DNA of 64,000 bases from Hyphomicrobiales bacterium (GTDB lineage Bacteria; Pseudomonadota; Alphaproteobacteria; Rhizobiales; Beijerinckiaceae). The notes beneath the pieces are model-generated. The model made no database searches. It worked only from the letters and a program-made list of their open reading frames with translations, and was not told the origin of the DNA. The stretch spans positions 186,001-250,000 of the forward strand of contig JAGXAN010000006.1 of assembly GCA_019075865.1 (NCBI GenBank), in the 5' to 3' direction. Every line of letters begins with the position of its first letter. Within the stretch, counting starts at the first letter, position 1. Shown in pieces: positions 17,418-28,069 of the stretch. The position numbers and the translations under genes are program-made.

Positions 17418-18038
17418 ATGCCATCCTATTTAGATCTTGGCCTCATTGTTGTTGTGTTGGTTTCCGCACTTTTGTCCATGGTGCGCGGGTTCACGCGTGA
17501 AGTGCTGGCAATCGCCTCATGGGGTGTAGCCGCGATGGCAGCCTATATGTTTTACCCCCGCCTTGTGCCGATTCTGACGCCCTACGTCCACAAGCCGGTT
17601 TTTGCAATCGCTGGAGCCGTGGCAATCGTCTTCCTCGTCACCCTGATCCTCGTATCCTTGCTGACCGTGCGGATTTCGGACGCCATTCTGGATTCCAAGA
17701 TCGGCGCGCTGGATCGCTCTTTGGGCTTCGTGTTTGGTGCCGCGCGCGGCCTGCTGCTCTGTGTCGTCGCCTTTGTGTTCTTCACTTTCCTGATGCAGGA
17801 CAAAACTTTGCCAAGCTGGGCGGCAGACGCCAAGGCCAAGCCTTTGCTGGAGGGCCTCGGCACCCAGTTGGAGGATATGTTGCCGGGTGATGCGGCTTCA
17901 TCCCTTTACAAGATGCTGGATCATTCCAAGGCCGCCAAGGACTTGGGTGTGCCGCTGGATACGATCAGCCCGCCGGCCACCACAACGCCAACCACCAATC
18001 CGCCTGCACCCAATCCGCCGCCGACCGACAAAAACTGA
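17418..18038 (+). CDS. cvpA: CvpA family inner-membrane protein
   Basis: Protein of 206 aa starting at ATG 17418, ahead of purF, the same order as in E. coli, where cvpA is needed for colicin V production and bile or envelope stress resistance. Four hydrophobic helices fit the family: LDLGLIVVVLVSALLSMVRG, IASWGVAAMAAYMF, FAIAGAVAIVFLVTLILVSL and AARGLLLCVVAFVFFTFLM. Typical CvpA signatures are VRGFTREVL and LDRSLGFVFGAARG. A Pro/Thr-rich tail ends the protein. It is probably co-transcribed with purF, 80 bp downstream. Confidence 0.93.
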   Translation: MPSYLDLGLIVVVLVSALLSMVRGFTREVLAIASWGVAAMAAYMFYPRLVPILTPYVHKPVFAIAGAVAIVFLVTLILVSLLTVRISDAILDSKIGALDRSLGFVFGAARGLLLCVVAFVFFTFLMQDKTLPSWAADAKAKPLLEGLGTQLEDMLPGDAASSLYKMLDHSKAAKDLGVPLDTISPPATTTPTTNPPAPNPPPTDKN

Positions 18039-18118
18039 CACCTCTACCCAAAAAGCTTTCAATACCCAATTAAAGACGTACTGACGCGATTCTGGCAAAG
18101 TAATGGAGTTAAAAGATC

Positions 18119-19600
18119 ATGAGCCATCACGATACGACTCCTCTTGCCGAAGCCTATTTTGACCCCGAAGAAGACCGACTGCGCGAAGAATGTGGCGTAT
18201 TTGGCATTTTTGGGCATCCCGACGCCGCCGCGATTACCGCCCTCGGCCTGCACGCGCTGCAGCATCGCGGCCAGGAGGCCGCTGGTATCGTCGCCTTCGA
18301 CGGTCGCAGGTTCAATTCCGAGCGTCGCCTTGGCCTCGTTGGCGATCATTTCTCGAAAGCCTCGACCATTGCCCGCCTGCCGGGCAGCGCTGCCATCGGC
18401 CACGTGCGCTATTCAACCACCGGCGAGACCATCCTGCGCAATGTGCAACCGCTGTTTGCCGAGTTGGACGGCGGCGGCCTAGCAGTCGCCCACAACGGCA
18501 ACCTCACCAATGGCCTCACCCTGCGTCGCGAACTCGTTCGCGATGGCGCTATCTGCCAGTCCACTTCGGATACGGAAGTGATTCTGCATCTGGTGGCGCG
18601 CAGCCGCAAACACCGCGTGGTTGACCGTTTCATCGAATCATTGCGCCAGATTGAAGGCGCATACGCGCTCGTCAGCCTCACCAACAAGAAGCTGATTGGT
18701 GCACGCGACCCGCTCGGCATCCGCCCGCTGGTTCTGGGCGAACTCAACGGCAAATACATTCTGGCCTCAGAAACCTGCGCGCTTGACATCATTGGCGCGC
18801 AATTTGTTCGCGATATCGAGAACGGCGAAGTCGTGGTGATTTCGGAAGAAGGCGTGCAAAGCCTGCGCCCGTTCCTGAAGCGCCCGCAGCGGCCGTGCAT
18901 TTTCGAATATGTCTATTTTTCACGCCCCGATTCGGTCGTGCATGGCCGCTCGGTTTATGACGTGCGCAAACGCATGGGCGAGCAATTGGCCAAAGAAGCG
19001 CCGGTTGAGGCCGATGTCGTCATTCCGGTGCCCGATTCTGGCGTGCCTTCCGCGCTTGGCTATTCACGCGAAGCCAATATCCCCTTTGAGCTTGGCATTA
19101 TCCGCAATCATTATGTCGGGCGCACCTTCATTCAACCCAGCCAAAGCATCCGCGAACTGGGCGTGCGCATGAAGCACAGCGCCAATCGCGCCGTGGTGGC
19201 CGGCAAGCGCATCGTATTGATCGATGATTCGATCGTTCGTGGCACCACTTCGGTCAAAATCGTGCAGATGATGCGCGAGGCGGGTGCCAGCGAAGTGCAT
19301 TTCCGCATTTCCTGCCCACCGATTCGCTTCCCCGATTATTATGGCATCGACACGCCTACCCGCGATAAATTGCTGGCAGCCACGCATACGCTGGAGGAAA
19401 TGCGCGCCTTCATCGGGTGCGATTCGCTGGCTTTCCTCTCGGTGGACGGCATTTACCGGGCCATGGGTGAGGATGGGCGCAATGACGCCCAACCGCAATT
19501 CACCGATCACTGCTTCACTGGCGATTATCCAACCCTTCTTACTGACGTCATGGGCGAATCTGCCAAACAGCAATTCTCGCTTCTGGCCGAAGCCAGCTAA
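18119..19600 (+). CDS. purF: Amidophosphoribosyltransferase
   Basis: First committed step of purine synthesis: PRPP plus glutamine to 5-phosphoribosylamine. Protein of 493 aa. The N-terminal Ntn glutaminase has nucleophile Cys25 (REECGVFGIFG) after a 24-residue propeptide that must be removed. The PRPP site is VLIDDSIVRGTTS. Of the four Cys that hold the Fe-S cluster in the Bacillus enzyme, CIFEY and SCPPI remain, but the CLAC pair near the C-terminus appears as TDHC, so the cluster is probably absent. It follows cvpA and precedes an SDR gene by 18 bp. Confidence 0.96.
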   Translation: MSHHDTTPLAEAYFDPEEDRLREECGVFGIFGHPDAAAITALGLHALQHRGQEAAGIVAFDGRRFNSERRLGLVGDHFSKASTIARLPGSAAIGHVRYSTTGETILRNVQPLFAELDGGGLAVAHNGNLTNGLTLRRELVRDGAICQSTSDTEVILHLVARSRKHRVVDRFIESLRQIEGAYALVSLTNKKLIGARDPLGIRPLVLGELNGKYILASETCALDIIGAQFVRDIENGEVVVISEEGVQSLRPFLKRPQRPCIFEYVYFSRPDSVVHGRSVYDVRKRMGEQLAKEAPVEADVVIPVPDSGVPSALGYSREANIPFELGIIRNHYVGRTFIQPSQSIRELGVRMKHSANRAVVAGKRIVLIDDSIVRGTTSVKIVQMMREAGASEVHFRISCPPIRFPDYYGIDTPTRDKLLAATHTLEEMRAFIGCDSLAFLSVDGIYRAMGEDGRNDAQPQFTDHCFTGDYPTLLTDVMGESAKQQFSLLAEAS

Positions 19601-19618
19601 AATAACGGGCGCTCCATC

Positions 19619-20368
19619 ATGCAAAACAAGGAATTGGCCAATCGCGTCGCATTGGTGACGGGGGCATCGCGCGGCATTGGCCGGGCCACGGCGCTCGAAC
19701 TCGCACGGCGCGGCGCCCATGTGATTGCTTTGGCGCGAACCGAAGGTGCCCTGGAAGAACTGGATGACGAGATTCGCGCGCTGGGCGGACAAGCAACGCT
19801 GGTGCCTTGCGATCTCAAGGACTTTGTCGCCCTCGACCGGTTGGGTGCCAGCATATTCCAGCGCTGGAAGCATCTCGACATTCTGGTTGGCAATGCCGGG
19901 CTTTTGGGCGCACTGACCCCGCTCGGTCACATTTCACCGGGCGATTGGGAGCAGGTCATGGCGGTCAATGTCACCGCGAACTGGCGGCTGATCCGCTCGA
20001 TGGATCCCTTGCTACGGGCCAGCCCTGCCGGGCGGGTTGTGCTCTTGTCCAGCGGTGCTGGCAACCGCGCCGACCTGCGCGCCTATTGGGGGGCTTATGC
20101 GGTCTCCAAAGCGGCGCTGGATGCGCTCGGTCGCACCTATGCCGCCGAAACCGTCACTACCAGCATGAAAGTGATGATGGTCAATCCCGGCCCGCTGCGC
20201 ACCGACATGCGCGCCAGTGCCATGCCCGGAGAAGACCCGATGACGCTGCGCAGCCCGGAAGAACTCGCGCCCAAAATCGCCGATTTATGCAGCCCAGGCT
20301 GGACCCAGACGGGTGCACTCTACGATTTTCCCACAGACTCGGTTCAGCATTTTCGCGGGCCGGCCTAA
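19619..20368 (+). CDS. Short-chain dehydrogenase/reductase
   Basis: NAD(P)-dependent oxidoreductase of 249 aa with a Rossmann fold. The cofactor motif TGASRGIG is at residues 14-21, NAGLLG follows the fourth strand, and the catalytic Ser and YxxxK (YAVSK) are present with VNPGPLRTDMRA after it. Arg in ARTEG after the second strand favours NADP(H). The substrate is unknown. It starts 18 bp after purF; this purF-SDR pairing recurs in alphaproteobacteria as I recall, but no purine role is proven. Confidence 0.9.
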   Translation: MQNKELANRVALVTGASRGIGRATALELARRGAHVIALARTEGALEELDDEIRALGGQATLVPCDLKDFVALDRLGASIFQRWKHLDILVGNAGLLGALTPLGHISPGDWEQVMAVNVTANWRLIRSMDPLLRASPAGRVVLLSSGAGNRADLRAYWGAYAVSKAALDALGRTYAAETVTTSMKVMMVNPGPLRTDMRASAMPGEDPMTLRSPEELAPKIADLCSPGWTQTGALYDFPTDSVQHFRGPA

Positions 20369-20370
20369 GC

Positions 20371-21054
20371 CTAGCTTATGCGCCGGCGCACGATAATCCA
20401 GGCCGCCAATACGCAAAAAACCGATCCCGCCACGCTCAAGCCGGTGTCCAACCAACCATGGGCAACGCTGGACCACGGTGCCAGCAAGTGCAGCACGACG
20501 GTATCGCCCAGAAGTATCCCCACCGCGACATAGCCCAAAAGTGCACTTCCCGCCCAGATCAGCACCGGAAATCGGTCAATCAGCCGCAGCAGCAGCGCCG
20601 ACCCGGAAACGATCAGTGGAATGGAAGCCAGAAGCCCCAGCACAATCAGCCAGATATTTTCATCGGCGATGGCCACGATCGAAAGCACATTGTCAAACGA
20701 CATGGCGGCATCGGCAACGGCAATGAGCCGCACCACCGTCCAGAGCGATACGACGGGATGGACATCGCCATGCTCGCTCTCGTCCGTCGCCAGCTTGATC
20801 GCAATCCACAAAAGCGCGAGGCCGCCCACCAGCTTCAGATAAGGTAATTCGAGAACCTGCACCAGAAGCAGCGCGAATATCAGCCGCAATCCAATGGCAG
20901 CCGCCCCACCGAGCAGCAATCCGGCCCGCCGCTGACGCTCCGGCAAGCCACGGCAAGCCATCGCAATGACGAGCGCATTATCGCCCGAAAGCAGCACATC
21001 CACCCACACAATCTCGGCGAGCTTCAGGAAAAAAATCGCGTTAAATGCGGGCAT
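20371..21054 (-). CDS. TerC family integral membrane protein (YjbE type)
   Basis: Protein of 227 aa with about seven transmembrane helices. TerC proteins export or handle metal ions, notably manganese, and aid metalation of exoenzymes. Signatures: EIVWVDVLLSGDNALVIAMA with the conserved acidic pair in the first helix, LKLVGGLALLWIAIKL, and ADAAMSFDNVLSIVAIAD in the fourth, whose Asp and Asn residues line the ion path. No yybP-ykoY-type leader is evident upstream. It converges on the SDR gene with a 2-bp gap. Confidence 0.9.
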   Translation of the reverse strand: MPAFNAIFFLKLAEIVWVDVLLSGDNALVIAMACRGLPERQRRAGLLLGGAAAIGLRLIFALLLVQVLELPYLKLVGGLALLWIAIKLATDESEHGDVHPVVSLWTVVRLIAVADAAMSFDNVLSIVAIADENIWLIVLGLLASIPLIVSGSALLLRLIDRFPVLIWAGSALLGYVAVGILLGDTVVLHLLAPWSSVAHGWLDTGLSVAGSVFCVLAAWIIVRRRIS

Positions 21055-21153
21055 CAGGCCAATGTTTCGATTGCGTTAAGTTAACAACGGAACCTTCCGC
21101 CGCACCAGAATCTAACGCCCTTCTAGGTGCAAACGCCAGGGGTGGCAAGCAGG

Positions 21154-23316
21154 TTAGGTCGGGGCACGCTGCGCAAAGCCAAATTGCTCGTTAAGCCCCT
21201 GCAATACCGTTTCCGCCGCTTCCGTCACCACGGTTCCGGGCGGAAAAATCGCAAATGCCCCGGCCTCGCGCACCGCCGCGAAATCCCCGGGCGGGATAAC
21301 CCCGCCAACGACAATCATAATATCGGTACGGCCCTGCGCCGCGAGCGCGTCACGCAGGGCCGGCACCAGCGTCAGATGCCCTGCCGCCAGCGAGGATATG
21401 CCCACCACATGCACGCCCTTGGCCACCGCTTGCGCGGCCGCTTCATCGGGGGTGGCAAACAGGGGGCCGATTTCCACATCAAACCCGAGATCGTCAAACG
21501 CTGATGCAATCACCTTTTGGCCGCGATCATGGCCATCCTGCCCAACCTTGGCCACCAGAATCGCCGGTGCGCGCCCGGTGTTTTCCTTAAATGCCTTGGT
21601 CAGACCCTGCACGCGGTGGATGGCTGCCACATTCTCACCCGCCTCGCGCAGATAGACCCCGCGCGTTGACTGGATCACCCCGACATGGCGGTTGAAAACC
21701 TGCTCCAGCGCCAGCGAAATTTCACCAACGGTGGCCATGGCCCGCGCCGCATCAATCGCCAGCGCCAGCAGATTGCCGCGCCCGCGCGCACCCGCCTGCA
21801 AAGCCTGCAACGCCTGCTCCACCCGAGCCGGATCGCGCTCCGCCTTCAGGCGCTTCAACTTTTCGATCTGCTGGGCGCGGACGCTGGCATTTTCCACGCG
21901 CAGCACGTCAATTGCGGCTTCATCCTGGCTGCGGAATATATTGACGCCAATCACCGCCTGCGTGCCCGCATCAATGCGTGCCTGCGTCTTGCTGGCGGCA
22001 GCCTCGATCCGCAACTTGGGCATACCCGCCTCGATCGCCTTGGCCATGCCGCCCATGGCTTCCACTTCCTCGATATGCCCCCAGGCCTTGGCCGCCAATT
22101 CAGCGGTCAACCGCTCGACATAATAGGAGCCACCCCAAGGGTCGATGATCCGGTTATTGCCACTCTCCTGTTGCAACACCAATTGGGTATTGCGGGCAAT
22201 TCGCGCCGAAAAATCAGTCGGCAACGCCAGCGCCTCATCCAGCGCATTGGTATGCAATGATTGGGTATGCCCAGCCGTTGCCGCCATCGCCTCGATTTGC
22301 GTGCGGGTGATATTGTTGAAGACATCCTGTGCGGTCAGCGACCAACCGGAAGTCTGGCTATGCGTGCGCAGCGGCAGGCTTTTTTCCGAAGCGGGGTTGA
22401 AACCTTTCACCAGCTTCGCCCACAGGATGCGCGCCGCCCGCATTTTGGCAACTTCCATGAAGTAATTCATGCCTATCGCCCAGAAAAACGACAGGCGCGG
22501 TGCAAACTGGTCAATGGTCAGGCCCGCGGCCAGTCCGGCGCGGATATATTCAACCCCGTCGGCGAGCGTATAGGCCAGTTCCAGATCCTGCGTCGCTCCA
22601 GCTTCCTGCATGTGATAACCCGAGATCGATATCGAGTTGAACTTCGGCATGTGCTTCGAAGTAAACGAGAAAATATCTGAAATGATCCGCATCGAATGGT
22701 GCGGCGGATAAATATAGGTGTTGCGAACCATGAACTCTTTCAAAATGTCATTTTGAATGGTTCCCGAGAGCTTGGCCGCCGGCACGCCCTGCTCTTCGGC
22801 TGCGACGATGAACAGCGCCAGAATGGGCAGAACCGCGCCGTTCATGGTCATGGAAACGCTCATCTGATCCAGCGGAATGCCGGAAAACAGCGTGCGCATG
22901 TCATAAATGGAATCAATCGCCACGCCGGCCATGCCAACATCACCGGCCACGCGCGGATGATCGGAATCATAGCCGCGGTGCGTTGCCAGATCGAAGGCGA
23001 CCGACAGGCCCTTTTGCCCGGCCGCCAGATTGCGCCGATAGAACGCGTTGGAATCTTCGGCGGTGGAAAACCCCGCATATTGACGAACCGTCCATGGCTG
23101 ATTGACATACATGGTCGGATAGGGCCCGCGCAGATAGGGCGCGGCACCCGGCGGTATGTCGATGTAGGGAAGGTTCAGGCGCGTCTGCGGCCCGTAATGG
23201 GATTGCACCACAATCCCCTCAGGCGTGGTCCACACCGGCTTGGCGGCCTCGGATTTGGGTGCCTGCGGTGGCTGCCAGGCCATGCCGGCAAAATTGGGAA
23301 TCAAGGACGGGGTCAT
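21154..23316 (-). CDS. mutB: Methylmalonyl-CoA mutase large (catalytic) subunit
   Basis: Adenosylcobalamin enzyme interconverting (R)-methylmalonyl-CoA and succinyl-CoA, completing propionyl-CoA breakdown. The start is ATG 23316, with GGGAGG close upstream, giving 720 aa. The substrate barrel shows RGPYPTMY, the [20 protein letters not shown] segment and [14 protein letters not shown]. The C-terminal B12 domain has DGHDRG (the DxHxxG cobalt-ligand motif), and [11 protein letters not shown] follows. The ATG overlaps the mutA stop (ATGA), so the two subunits are translationally coupled. No propionyl-CoA carboxylase or meaB lies in the window. Confidence 0.97.
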   Translation of the reverse strand: MTPSLIPNFAGMAWQPPQAPKSEAAKPVWTTPEGIVVQSHYGPQTRLNLPYIDIPPGAAPYLRGPYPTMYVNQPWTVRQYAGFSTAEDSNAFYRRNLAAGQKGLSVAFDLATHRGYDSDHPRVAGDVGMAGVAIDSIYDMRTLFSGIPLDQMSVSMTMNGAVLPILALFIVAAEEQGVPAAKLSGTIQNDILKEFMVRNTYIYPPHHSMRIISDIFSFTSKHMPKFNSISISGYHMQEAGATQDLELAYTLADGVEYIRAGLAAGLTIDQFAPRLSFFWAIGMNYFMEVAKMRAARILWAKLVKGFNPASEKSLPLRTHSQTSGWSLTAQDVFNNITRTQIEAMAATAGHTQSLHTNALDEALALPTDFSARIARNTQLVLQQESGNNRIIDPWGGSYYVERLTAELAAKAWGHIEEVEAMGGMAKAIEAGMPKLRIEAAASKTQARIDAGTQAVIGVNIFRSQDEAAIDVLRVENASVRAQQIEKLKRLKAERDPARVEQALQALQAGARGRGNLLALAIDAARAMATVGEISLALEQVFNRHVGVIQSTRGVYLREAGENVAAIHRVQGLTKAFKENTGRAPAILVAKVGQDGHDRGQKVIASAFDDLGFDVEIGPLFATPDEAAAQAVAKGVHVVGISSLAAGHLTLVPALRDALAAQGRTDIMIVVGGVIPPGDFAAVREAGAFAIFPPGTVVTEAAETVLQGLNEQFGFAQRAPT

Positions 23317-25187
23317 GACGGCCTCCCAGGGGTGCAAATATCGAGAGCCATTTCGGCAATTTCCAAAAGATTGCTGCCAACATGAATAAATTCGCGGATA
23401 CCGGCCTCACGCCACGCGGCCTCATGGGCACCGCCGCGTCCTGCCAGAAACACGCTCAAACCTGCGCCGCGCAAAGTCTTTGCGATAGGTTCAACATCAT
23501 GGGTATAGGCGCCATCAAGGCCGCAGATGCAGGCAAGCGCCGCGCCCGAAGCAGCGGCAGCCTTGGCCAAATCGTTAAGGCCATCCGTATTGACCGGCGA
23601 TGCCAGTTCCGGTGCCTCAACAAAACCAATGCCGCCCGCCGCAAAAAACGGCTTGGCGAAGGCATTGCGGGCCCCATATTCGGCCAGACTGCCAATATTG
23701 ACGAGAAACACTTTGGGCGGAGGCTGCATCGCGTCCGCCCGCAGCCGCAGGGCTTCAAACGGCTCGGACAGGCGATGCGCCGCAAGATGCGCACTGGCCG
23801 TGGAGTGCATGCCGATGGGCAAGGGCGACGCGCGCAAAACCGCGACTTCCGGCTGGCCAATAAAGGCAAATTCACTGGTGCCGGTCAGTGGCTCACGCCG
23901 GGTCGCAATGGCCTGGGCGCGGCTATGCGCAACGGCGGCAATATTTTGGGCAAAATCCCCGCTCCTGAGTGCCTCGACAATGCCCTTTTGCGCTTCAAGC
24001 TGCTGGAATTCATGCCATCCGGCGGTGCACATTTCGGAGGTGAGCGCCTCGAATGCGCCGCTGCCGAGCGTGGGGTCCGCCACCACCGCGAGATGCGCCT
24101 CCGCCTGCAACACCAATTGCGCATTGCGGGCAATTCGCCGCGCCAGCGCATCCGGCAGCCCCAGCGCTAGCGTGAACGGCAACAGGCTCACGACATCCGC
24201 GCCACCCATCACCGCCCCGAAAGCGCCGAGATTGGCCCGCAGGATATTCACCCAAGGGTCGGTGCGCGTCATCATCCGCCAGGCCGATTGCGCAAAAACC
24301 TGAATGGGAGCCGCGATCAGCCCGCAAGCCTCCTCCACCCGTGCCCATAAAATTCGCAGGGCACGGAATTTGGCTATGGTGAGGAATTGATCGGCATCCG
24401 CCGCCAGATGAAAGCTGATCTGCCCGCGCGCGGCTTCCATCGGCACCCCTGCGCCAACCATCGCCCGCAGGTAATGCACGCCAGCCGCCAGCACATATCC
24501 CAGTTCCTGCGCCTCGCTCGCACCGGCGGAATGGGCGACACGCCCATCGGCGCTGAACGTGCGGCTTTGGCCCCATTGGCCATGCACCTGCCCTGCCAGC
24601 GCCGTTAACGCGTCCATGTCGGAGAATTCGGCCACCCCCCGCGCCATCGCCCCGATTGGATCACACCCAAACGCAATGCGCATGGCGCTTGGAATGCGCC
24701 TCGTGCTGCGCACGGCAGCTTGCAGGGCCTTGGCTTCGGCCAGCCCCGACCCGGCCGGATCGACACGCAGTTCGATCAGATCCAGTTCAACGCCATCGAG
24801 AACATGCGCATAATCAGCCGGGCTGTTTAATGGCACGCCAAAGCCATGCGCGCTCTGGCTGTTGGGCAAAACCAGATGCAGGCCATTGGCCCCGTTTTCA
24901 AGGTCTGTCAGGGCCTGCCCATGAGCGGTCTCGATATCAGGATGGTCGATCCGTTGGCTGATCTGCCAGGGCGCGTGGGCTCTGGCAATCGGCAGTGCCG
25001 AGGGCGCGCTTGCGTAGAGCGGCTCAATGGTAAATCCGTCGCGCGTTTTGGCAGCAAGTCGCGCCAAGCTGGCACCCTTCAGCGCCGCGCTCGCCATCTT
25101 TTCCCAATCTGCCAGACTTACGGCCGGAAATTCATCGAGGGACGGCAGTCCGTCGACGTTTCCCCGGCTCGCATTGTTATTGTCCAT
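23313..25187 (-). CDS. mutA: Methylmalonyl-CoA mutase small subunit
   Basis: Protein of 624 aa, the structural partner of MutB. It has the same two-domain layout, but lacks the DxHxxG cobalamin motif in its C-terminal domain, as expected for the non-catalytic subunit. Recognisable blocks: [11 protein letters not shown] near the N-terminus, [20 protein letters not shown] and [18 protein letters not shown] with [11 protein letters not shown]. The start ATG 25187 opens the operon; 92 bp separate it from the next gene, leaving little room for a long riboswitch leader. Confidence 0.93.
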   Translation of the reverse strand: MDNNNASRGNVDGLPSLDEFPAVSLADWEKMASAALKGASLARLAAKTRDGFTIEPLYASAPSALPIARAHAPWQISQRIDHPDIETAHGQALTDLENGANGLHLVLPNSQSAHGFGVPLNSPADYAHVLDGVELDLIELRVDPAGSGLAEAKALQAAVRSTRRIPSAMRIAFGCDPIGAMARGVAEFSDMDALTALAGQVHGQWGQSRTFSADGRVAHSAGASEAQELGYVLAAGVHYLRAMVGAGVPMEAARGQISFHLAADADQFLTIAKFRALRILWARVEEACGLIAAPIQVFAQSAWRMMTRTDPWVNILRANLGAFGAVMGGADVVSLLPFTLALGLPDALARRIARNAQLVLQAEAHLAVVADPTLGSGAFEALTSEMCTAGWHEFQQLEAQKGIVEALRSGDFAQNIAAVAHSRAQAIATRREPLTGTSEFAFIGQPEVAVLRASPLPIGMHSTASAHLAAHRLSEPFEALRLRADAMQPPPKVFLVNIGSLAEYGARNAFAKPFFAAGGIGFVEAPELASPVNTDGLNDLAKAAAASGAALACICGLDGAYTHDVEPIAKTLRGAGLSVFLAGRGGAHEAAWREAGIREFIHVGSNLLEIAEMALDICTPGRPS

Positions 25188-25279
25188 GGCGACAGCCCCT
25201 CAATCAATCTGTTGCATTGCAATAAACACGGCAACCCGCACTATCGCCAGTCAACAATGGTTGTAGGGGCGCGCGGTTA

Positions 25280-25681
25280 TCAGACGAACTGCGACAGGCC
25301 GGGCACGGCTTTCGTGATCTGGCCGATCACTTCCGGGCCGGCATGTTCCTGCGCCGCGGCGAACAATTCCTTGCCCACGCTCTGCATCTGACCCATGCCA
25401 AGACCTGCCGACGACAATTGTCCAGCAAGGCCCATGACGCCGCCAGCGCCGCCGCCGAGCATGCCACCCAGTGCGCCGAGCAAACCACCGCCACCGGCAG
25501 CCGGGGCTGCGGAAGCTGAAGCAGCGGCTTCATTGGCGCCGGGCAGCATTTGCATCAACTGGCCAACGGGGCCAGCCGGGGCTTCTTTTTGCAAAAAATT
25601 CAAGATCATGCCGATGGCCGATTGCGCCATGGCCGGCTGGATGCCTGCGGCATTGGCGACGCGTTGAACCAGTTCTTCCAT
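25280..25681 (-). CDS. DUF2267-like small protein
   Basis: Protein of 133 aa. The N-terminal helix pair (MEELVQRVANAAGIQPAMAQ, then MILNFLQKEAPAGPVGQLMQ) resembles the DUF2267 fold. A glycine-rich hydrophobic middle (GGGGLLGALGGMLGGGAGGV) and a conserved end (GLGMGQMQSVGKELFAAAQE, then VPGLSQFV) follow. Function unknown. It stands alone between mutA and a lytic transglycosylase gene, with no clear operon. Confidence 0.7.
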   Translation of the reverse strand: MEELVQRVANAAGIQPAMAQSAIGMILNFLQKEAPAGPVGQLMQMLPGANEAAASASAAPAAGGGGLLGALGGMLGGGAGGVMGLAGQLSSAGLGMGQMQSVGKELFAAAQEHAGPEVIGQITKAVPGLSQFV

Positions 25682-25837
25682 AATTGATCACTCCATGCCT
25701 GCAGGTTGAAAGGTTGTCCTAATGGTCGTCAATAGGTGCAATAGTTGGTTGCAAGCGATTCTTTTCTTAGTGATTTTCGCCATCAACGTCAAAGCCAACC
25801 TGACGCCATGCGGCATCATCACGCCATAATGCAAAGC

Positions 25838-27922
25838 CTATGAATTGCCGGCAACTATCTGGCCGGCACCATGGTTCGGCTCTGGCATAGCCGGACGAAA
25901 AGCCTGTTCGTAAACATTGAGATTTTCAAGAACGCGCTGCACGTAATTGCGGGTTTCGTCGATGGGAATGGATTCAACCCAGTCCACCTTGTTGACGCCC
26001 GCCTGACGGGGGTCGCCATGTGCTGCCATCCATTGTCGCACCCGTCCACCACCGGCATTATAGGCGGCAAAGGTCAATAACATCGAGCCACGCTGCTCTT
26101 TCAGCAGCAGTCCCAAAAACGCCGCGCCCAATTGCACATTGTAGGCGGGGTCCGTGCTAAGGCGCGCCAGATCGAAAGGCACTTTCTCCATTTGTGCCGT
26201 CCGCCGCGCCGTCGGCACCATCAATTGCATCATCCCCTGCGCCCCGGCCCGCGACAGCGCCACCGCGCGAAAAGCACTCTCCTGCCGCACGATGGCGTAT
26301 AACAGGCTCTGGCGCACCGTATCGGCCAGCGGGCGAAAGGCAGGCAGACCAAAGGTCGGAAACGACAGGTCACGCCGGCCAAAACCGCGCTCCGAAACGA
26401 TCTTGCCGATGGCCAGGGTCAAGCCCGGATCACGGATCGCCAGCACTGATTGGGCCAAGGCTGAAACCTGGTCGCGGCTGGTCGTCTGGCGGGCGTAACC
26501 CAGCCACAATTCTTCGCTCAAGCCGCGAAGGCCAGCGCTTTGCAATTTATCCGCTACCTGCAGCGCCAGATCTGGCACCGGCGCGGCATCCAACTGATTG
26601 GGCACATTTTCAGCCAGCGCGCTGACGGAAGCACCCGAACTGCCCGCATTCCGGTTCAATTCGCGCGCCGCCAATTGCCCGTAATAGAATGTTCTGAACT
26701 GCGCGGCTTTGGCAAAAGCGTCGCGCGCATCGGCCATGTCACCCTTGTCCCGCAGGCTGCGCGCCAACCAATAATAGCCGCGCGCCTGCGACATCGGCGT
26801 GACCGCCAAACCGACCAGAGCCCGGAAATGCCGCTCGGCCCGCGCATTATCATGCAGAAATTCCAGCGCGATCCAGCCAGCATGAAATTCCGCATCGATC
26901 CGGTCAACCACCCCTTCTGCCGAATGATCCGAGCAGAGGCGATAGGCCTCAAGGTAATGATGCTGATCCAGAAGGGCGCGGGCAATCTCGCGGCGGCGAT
27001 GCCACCAGGCATTGCCATTCAGCAGGCTGGACAATTGGCGCGGTGCCGCCATCATCGCCTGCGCGGCTGGCATGGCCTGCGGCAAACGCTGCAATTTCTC
27101 GATTTTTGCATATTGCAGCATCGGACTTTTGGCCAGAGCGGGAGGCACTTTGGCCAGCATCGCATTGGCATTCAAATTATGCTCCAGCGCGAAAGCCGCC
27201 TGCACCCATGCCACATGGGCGGCATCGACATGGTTGGCGGCCCGCAAACTCGCCGCATAATTGTGGCGGTAAAACATCCGCATGGCGCGCTCTTCATCAT
27301 CCTTGATCGTCAAGAATGCGCCGAACTCATCGTGAATTTGTGCCTCCAACGACGGATTGAGCGCCGCTTCGCGCCACACCTGCCCCACCAGCGCCTGCGC
27401 CAACGCGCTTTGGCCTTCGCTGATCTTGGCTCGCGCCAGCGCCAGCTTTCCCACCACACAAATGGGCGGAAATTGCGCAAAATAGGCCTCGATCTGGTCG
27501 GATGGAGCCTTGGTGCGGAACAAGATTGTCTCAATGCGCGCGCGCAGCCAGTCGGCGGCCGGCCAGTGCGGGTACGAGTGCAAAAAGGCCTGCATCGGTG
27601 CCAAGGGCGCATCATGTTCGGCGCTTTTCAGCCCCATCCAGCGCGCGGCCACCTGCGCCGGGCCGGGCGCCAACAAAGCCGCGTATGCATCGCCGTCCTT
27701 GCTGTCCCCGCGCTTATAGGCGTCCAGCGCTGCTTGAAAGTTGGAAATGGGCACCGCAACCGTCGTGACGTCAGGCGGACGTGCCGCCCCGCTTGAAACC
27801 GCCACAGCTGGGCCCGGCCTGGACAGAGCCGGGGCCGGAGCCTGCGCGCGCGCACCGACCGGAACCAGGAACACGGCCGCCAAAGCCGCCAAAGGGTAAC
27901 AAATTCCACTGGACTTTTGCAT
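25838..27922 (-). CDS. Soluble lytic murein transglycosylase (Slt70-like)
   Basis: It cleaves the MurNAc-GlcNAc bond of peptidoglycan, leaving 1,6-anhydro ends. The start ATG 27922 gives 694 aa with a signal peptide (MQKSSGICYPLAALAAVFLV, cleavage after GARA); an upstream TTG at 27952 is possible. A long helical superhelix domain precedes the C-terminal SLT domain with AIVRQESAFRAVALS (catalytic Glu), AQGMMQLMVPTA, AAFLGLLL and FAAYNAGGGRVRQW. It acts in the periplasm. Confidence 0.92.
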   Translation of the reverse strand: MQKSSGICYPLAALAAVFLVPVGARAQAPAPALSRPGPAVAVSSGAARPPDVTTVAVPISNFQAALDAYKRGDSKDGDAYAALLAPGPAQVAARWMGLKSAEHDAPLAPMQAFLHSYPHWPAADWLRARIETILFRTKAPSDQIEAYFAQFPPICVVGKLALARAKISEGQSALAQALVGQVWREAALNPSLEAQIHDEFGAFLTIKDDEERAMRMFYRHNYAASLRAANHVDAAHVAWVQAAFALEHNLNANAMLAKVPPALAKSPMLQYAKIEKLQRLPQAMPAAQAMMAAPRQLSSLLNGNAWWHRRREIARALLDQHHYLEAYRLCSDHSAEGVVDRIDAEFHAGWIALEFLHDNARAERHFRALVGLAVTPMSQARGYYWLARSLRDKGDMADARDAFAKAAQFRTFYYGQLAARELNRNAGSSGASVSALAENVPNQLDAAPVPDLALQVADKLQSAGLRGLSEELWLGYARQTTSRDQVSALAQSVLAIRDPGLTLAIGKIVSERGFGRRDLSFPTFGLPAFRPLADTVRQSLLYAIVRQESAFRAVALSRAGAQGMMQLMVPTARRTAQMEKVPFDLARLSTDPAYNVQLGAAFLGLLLKEQRGSMLLTFAAYNAGGGRVRQWMAAHGDPRQAGVNKVDWVESIPIDETRNYVQRVLENLNVYEQAFRPAMPEPNHGAGQIVAGNS

Positions 27923-28069
27923 CGCCCGCCGATTGAGACCTTGTTTGACCAAAAACCATGATGACTGAGCCGTACTAAGTAACAGTTAACCAACATGTCA
28001 CTTTGCTGAACGGCGCAAACCGGTTATGGAAGGGGTGGTATAGGTTGGAATTGTGCAAAGGTTATCGAC

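Noticed and set aside
25188-25279. Cobalamin riboswitch ahead of mutA.
   Set aside because: Only 92 bp separate the genes, too short for a B12 riboswitch, and no B12-box-like sequence was seen.
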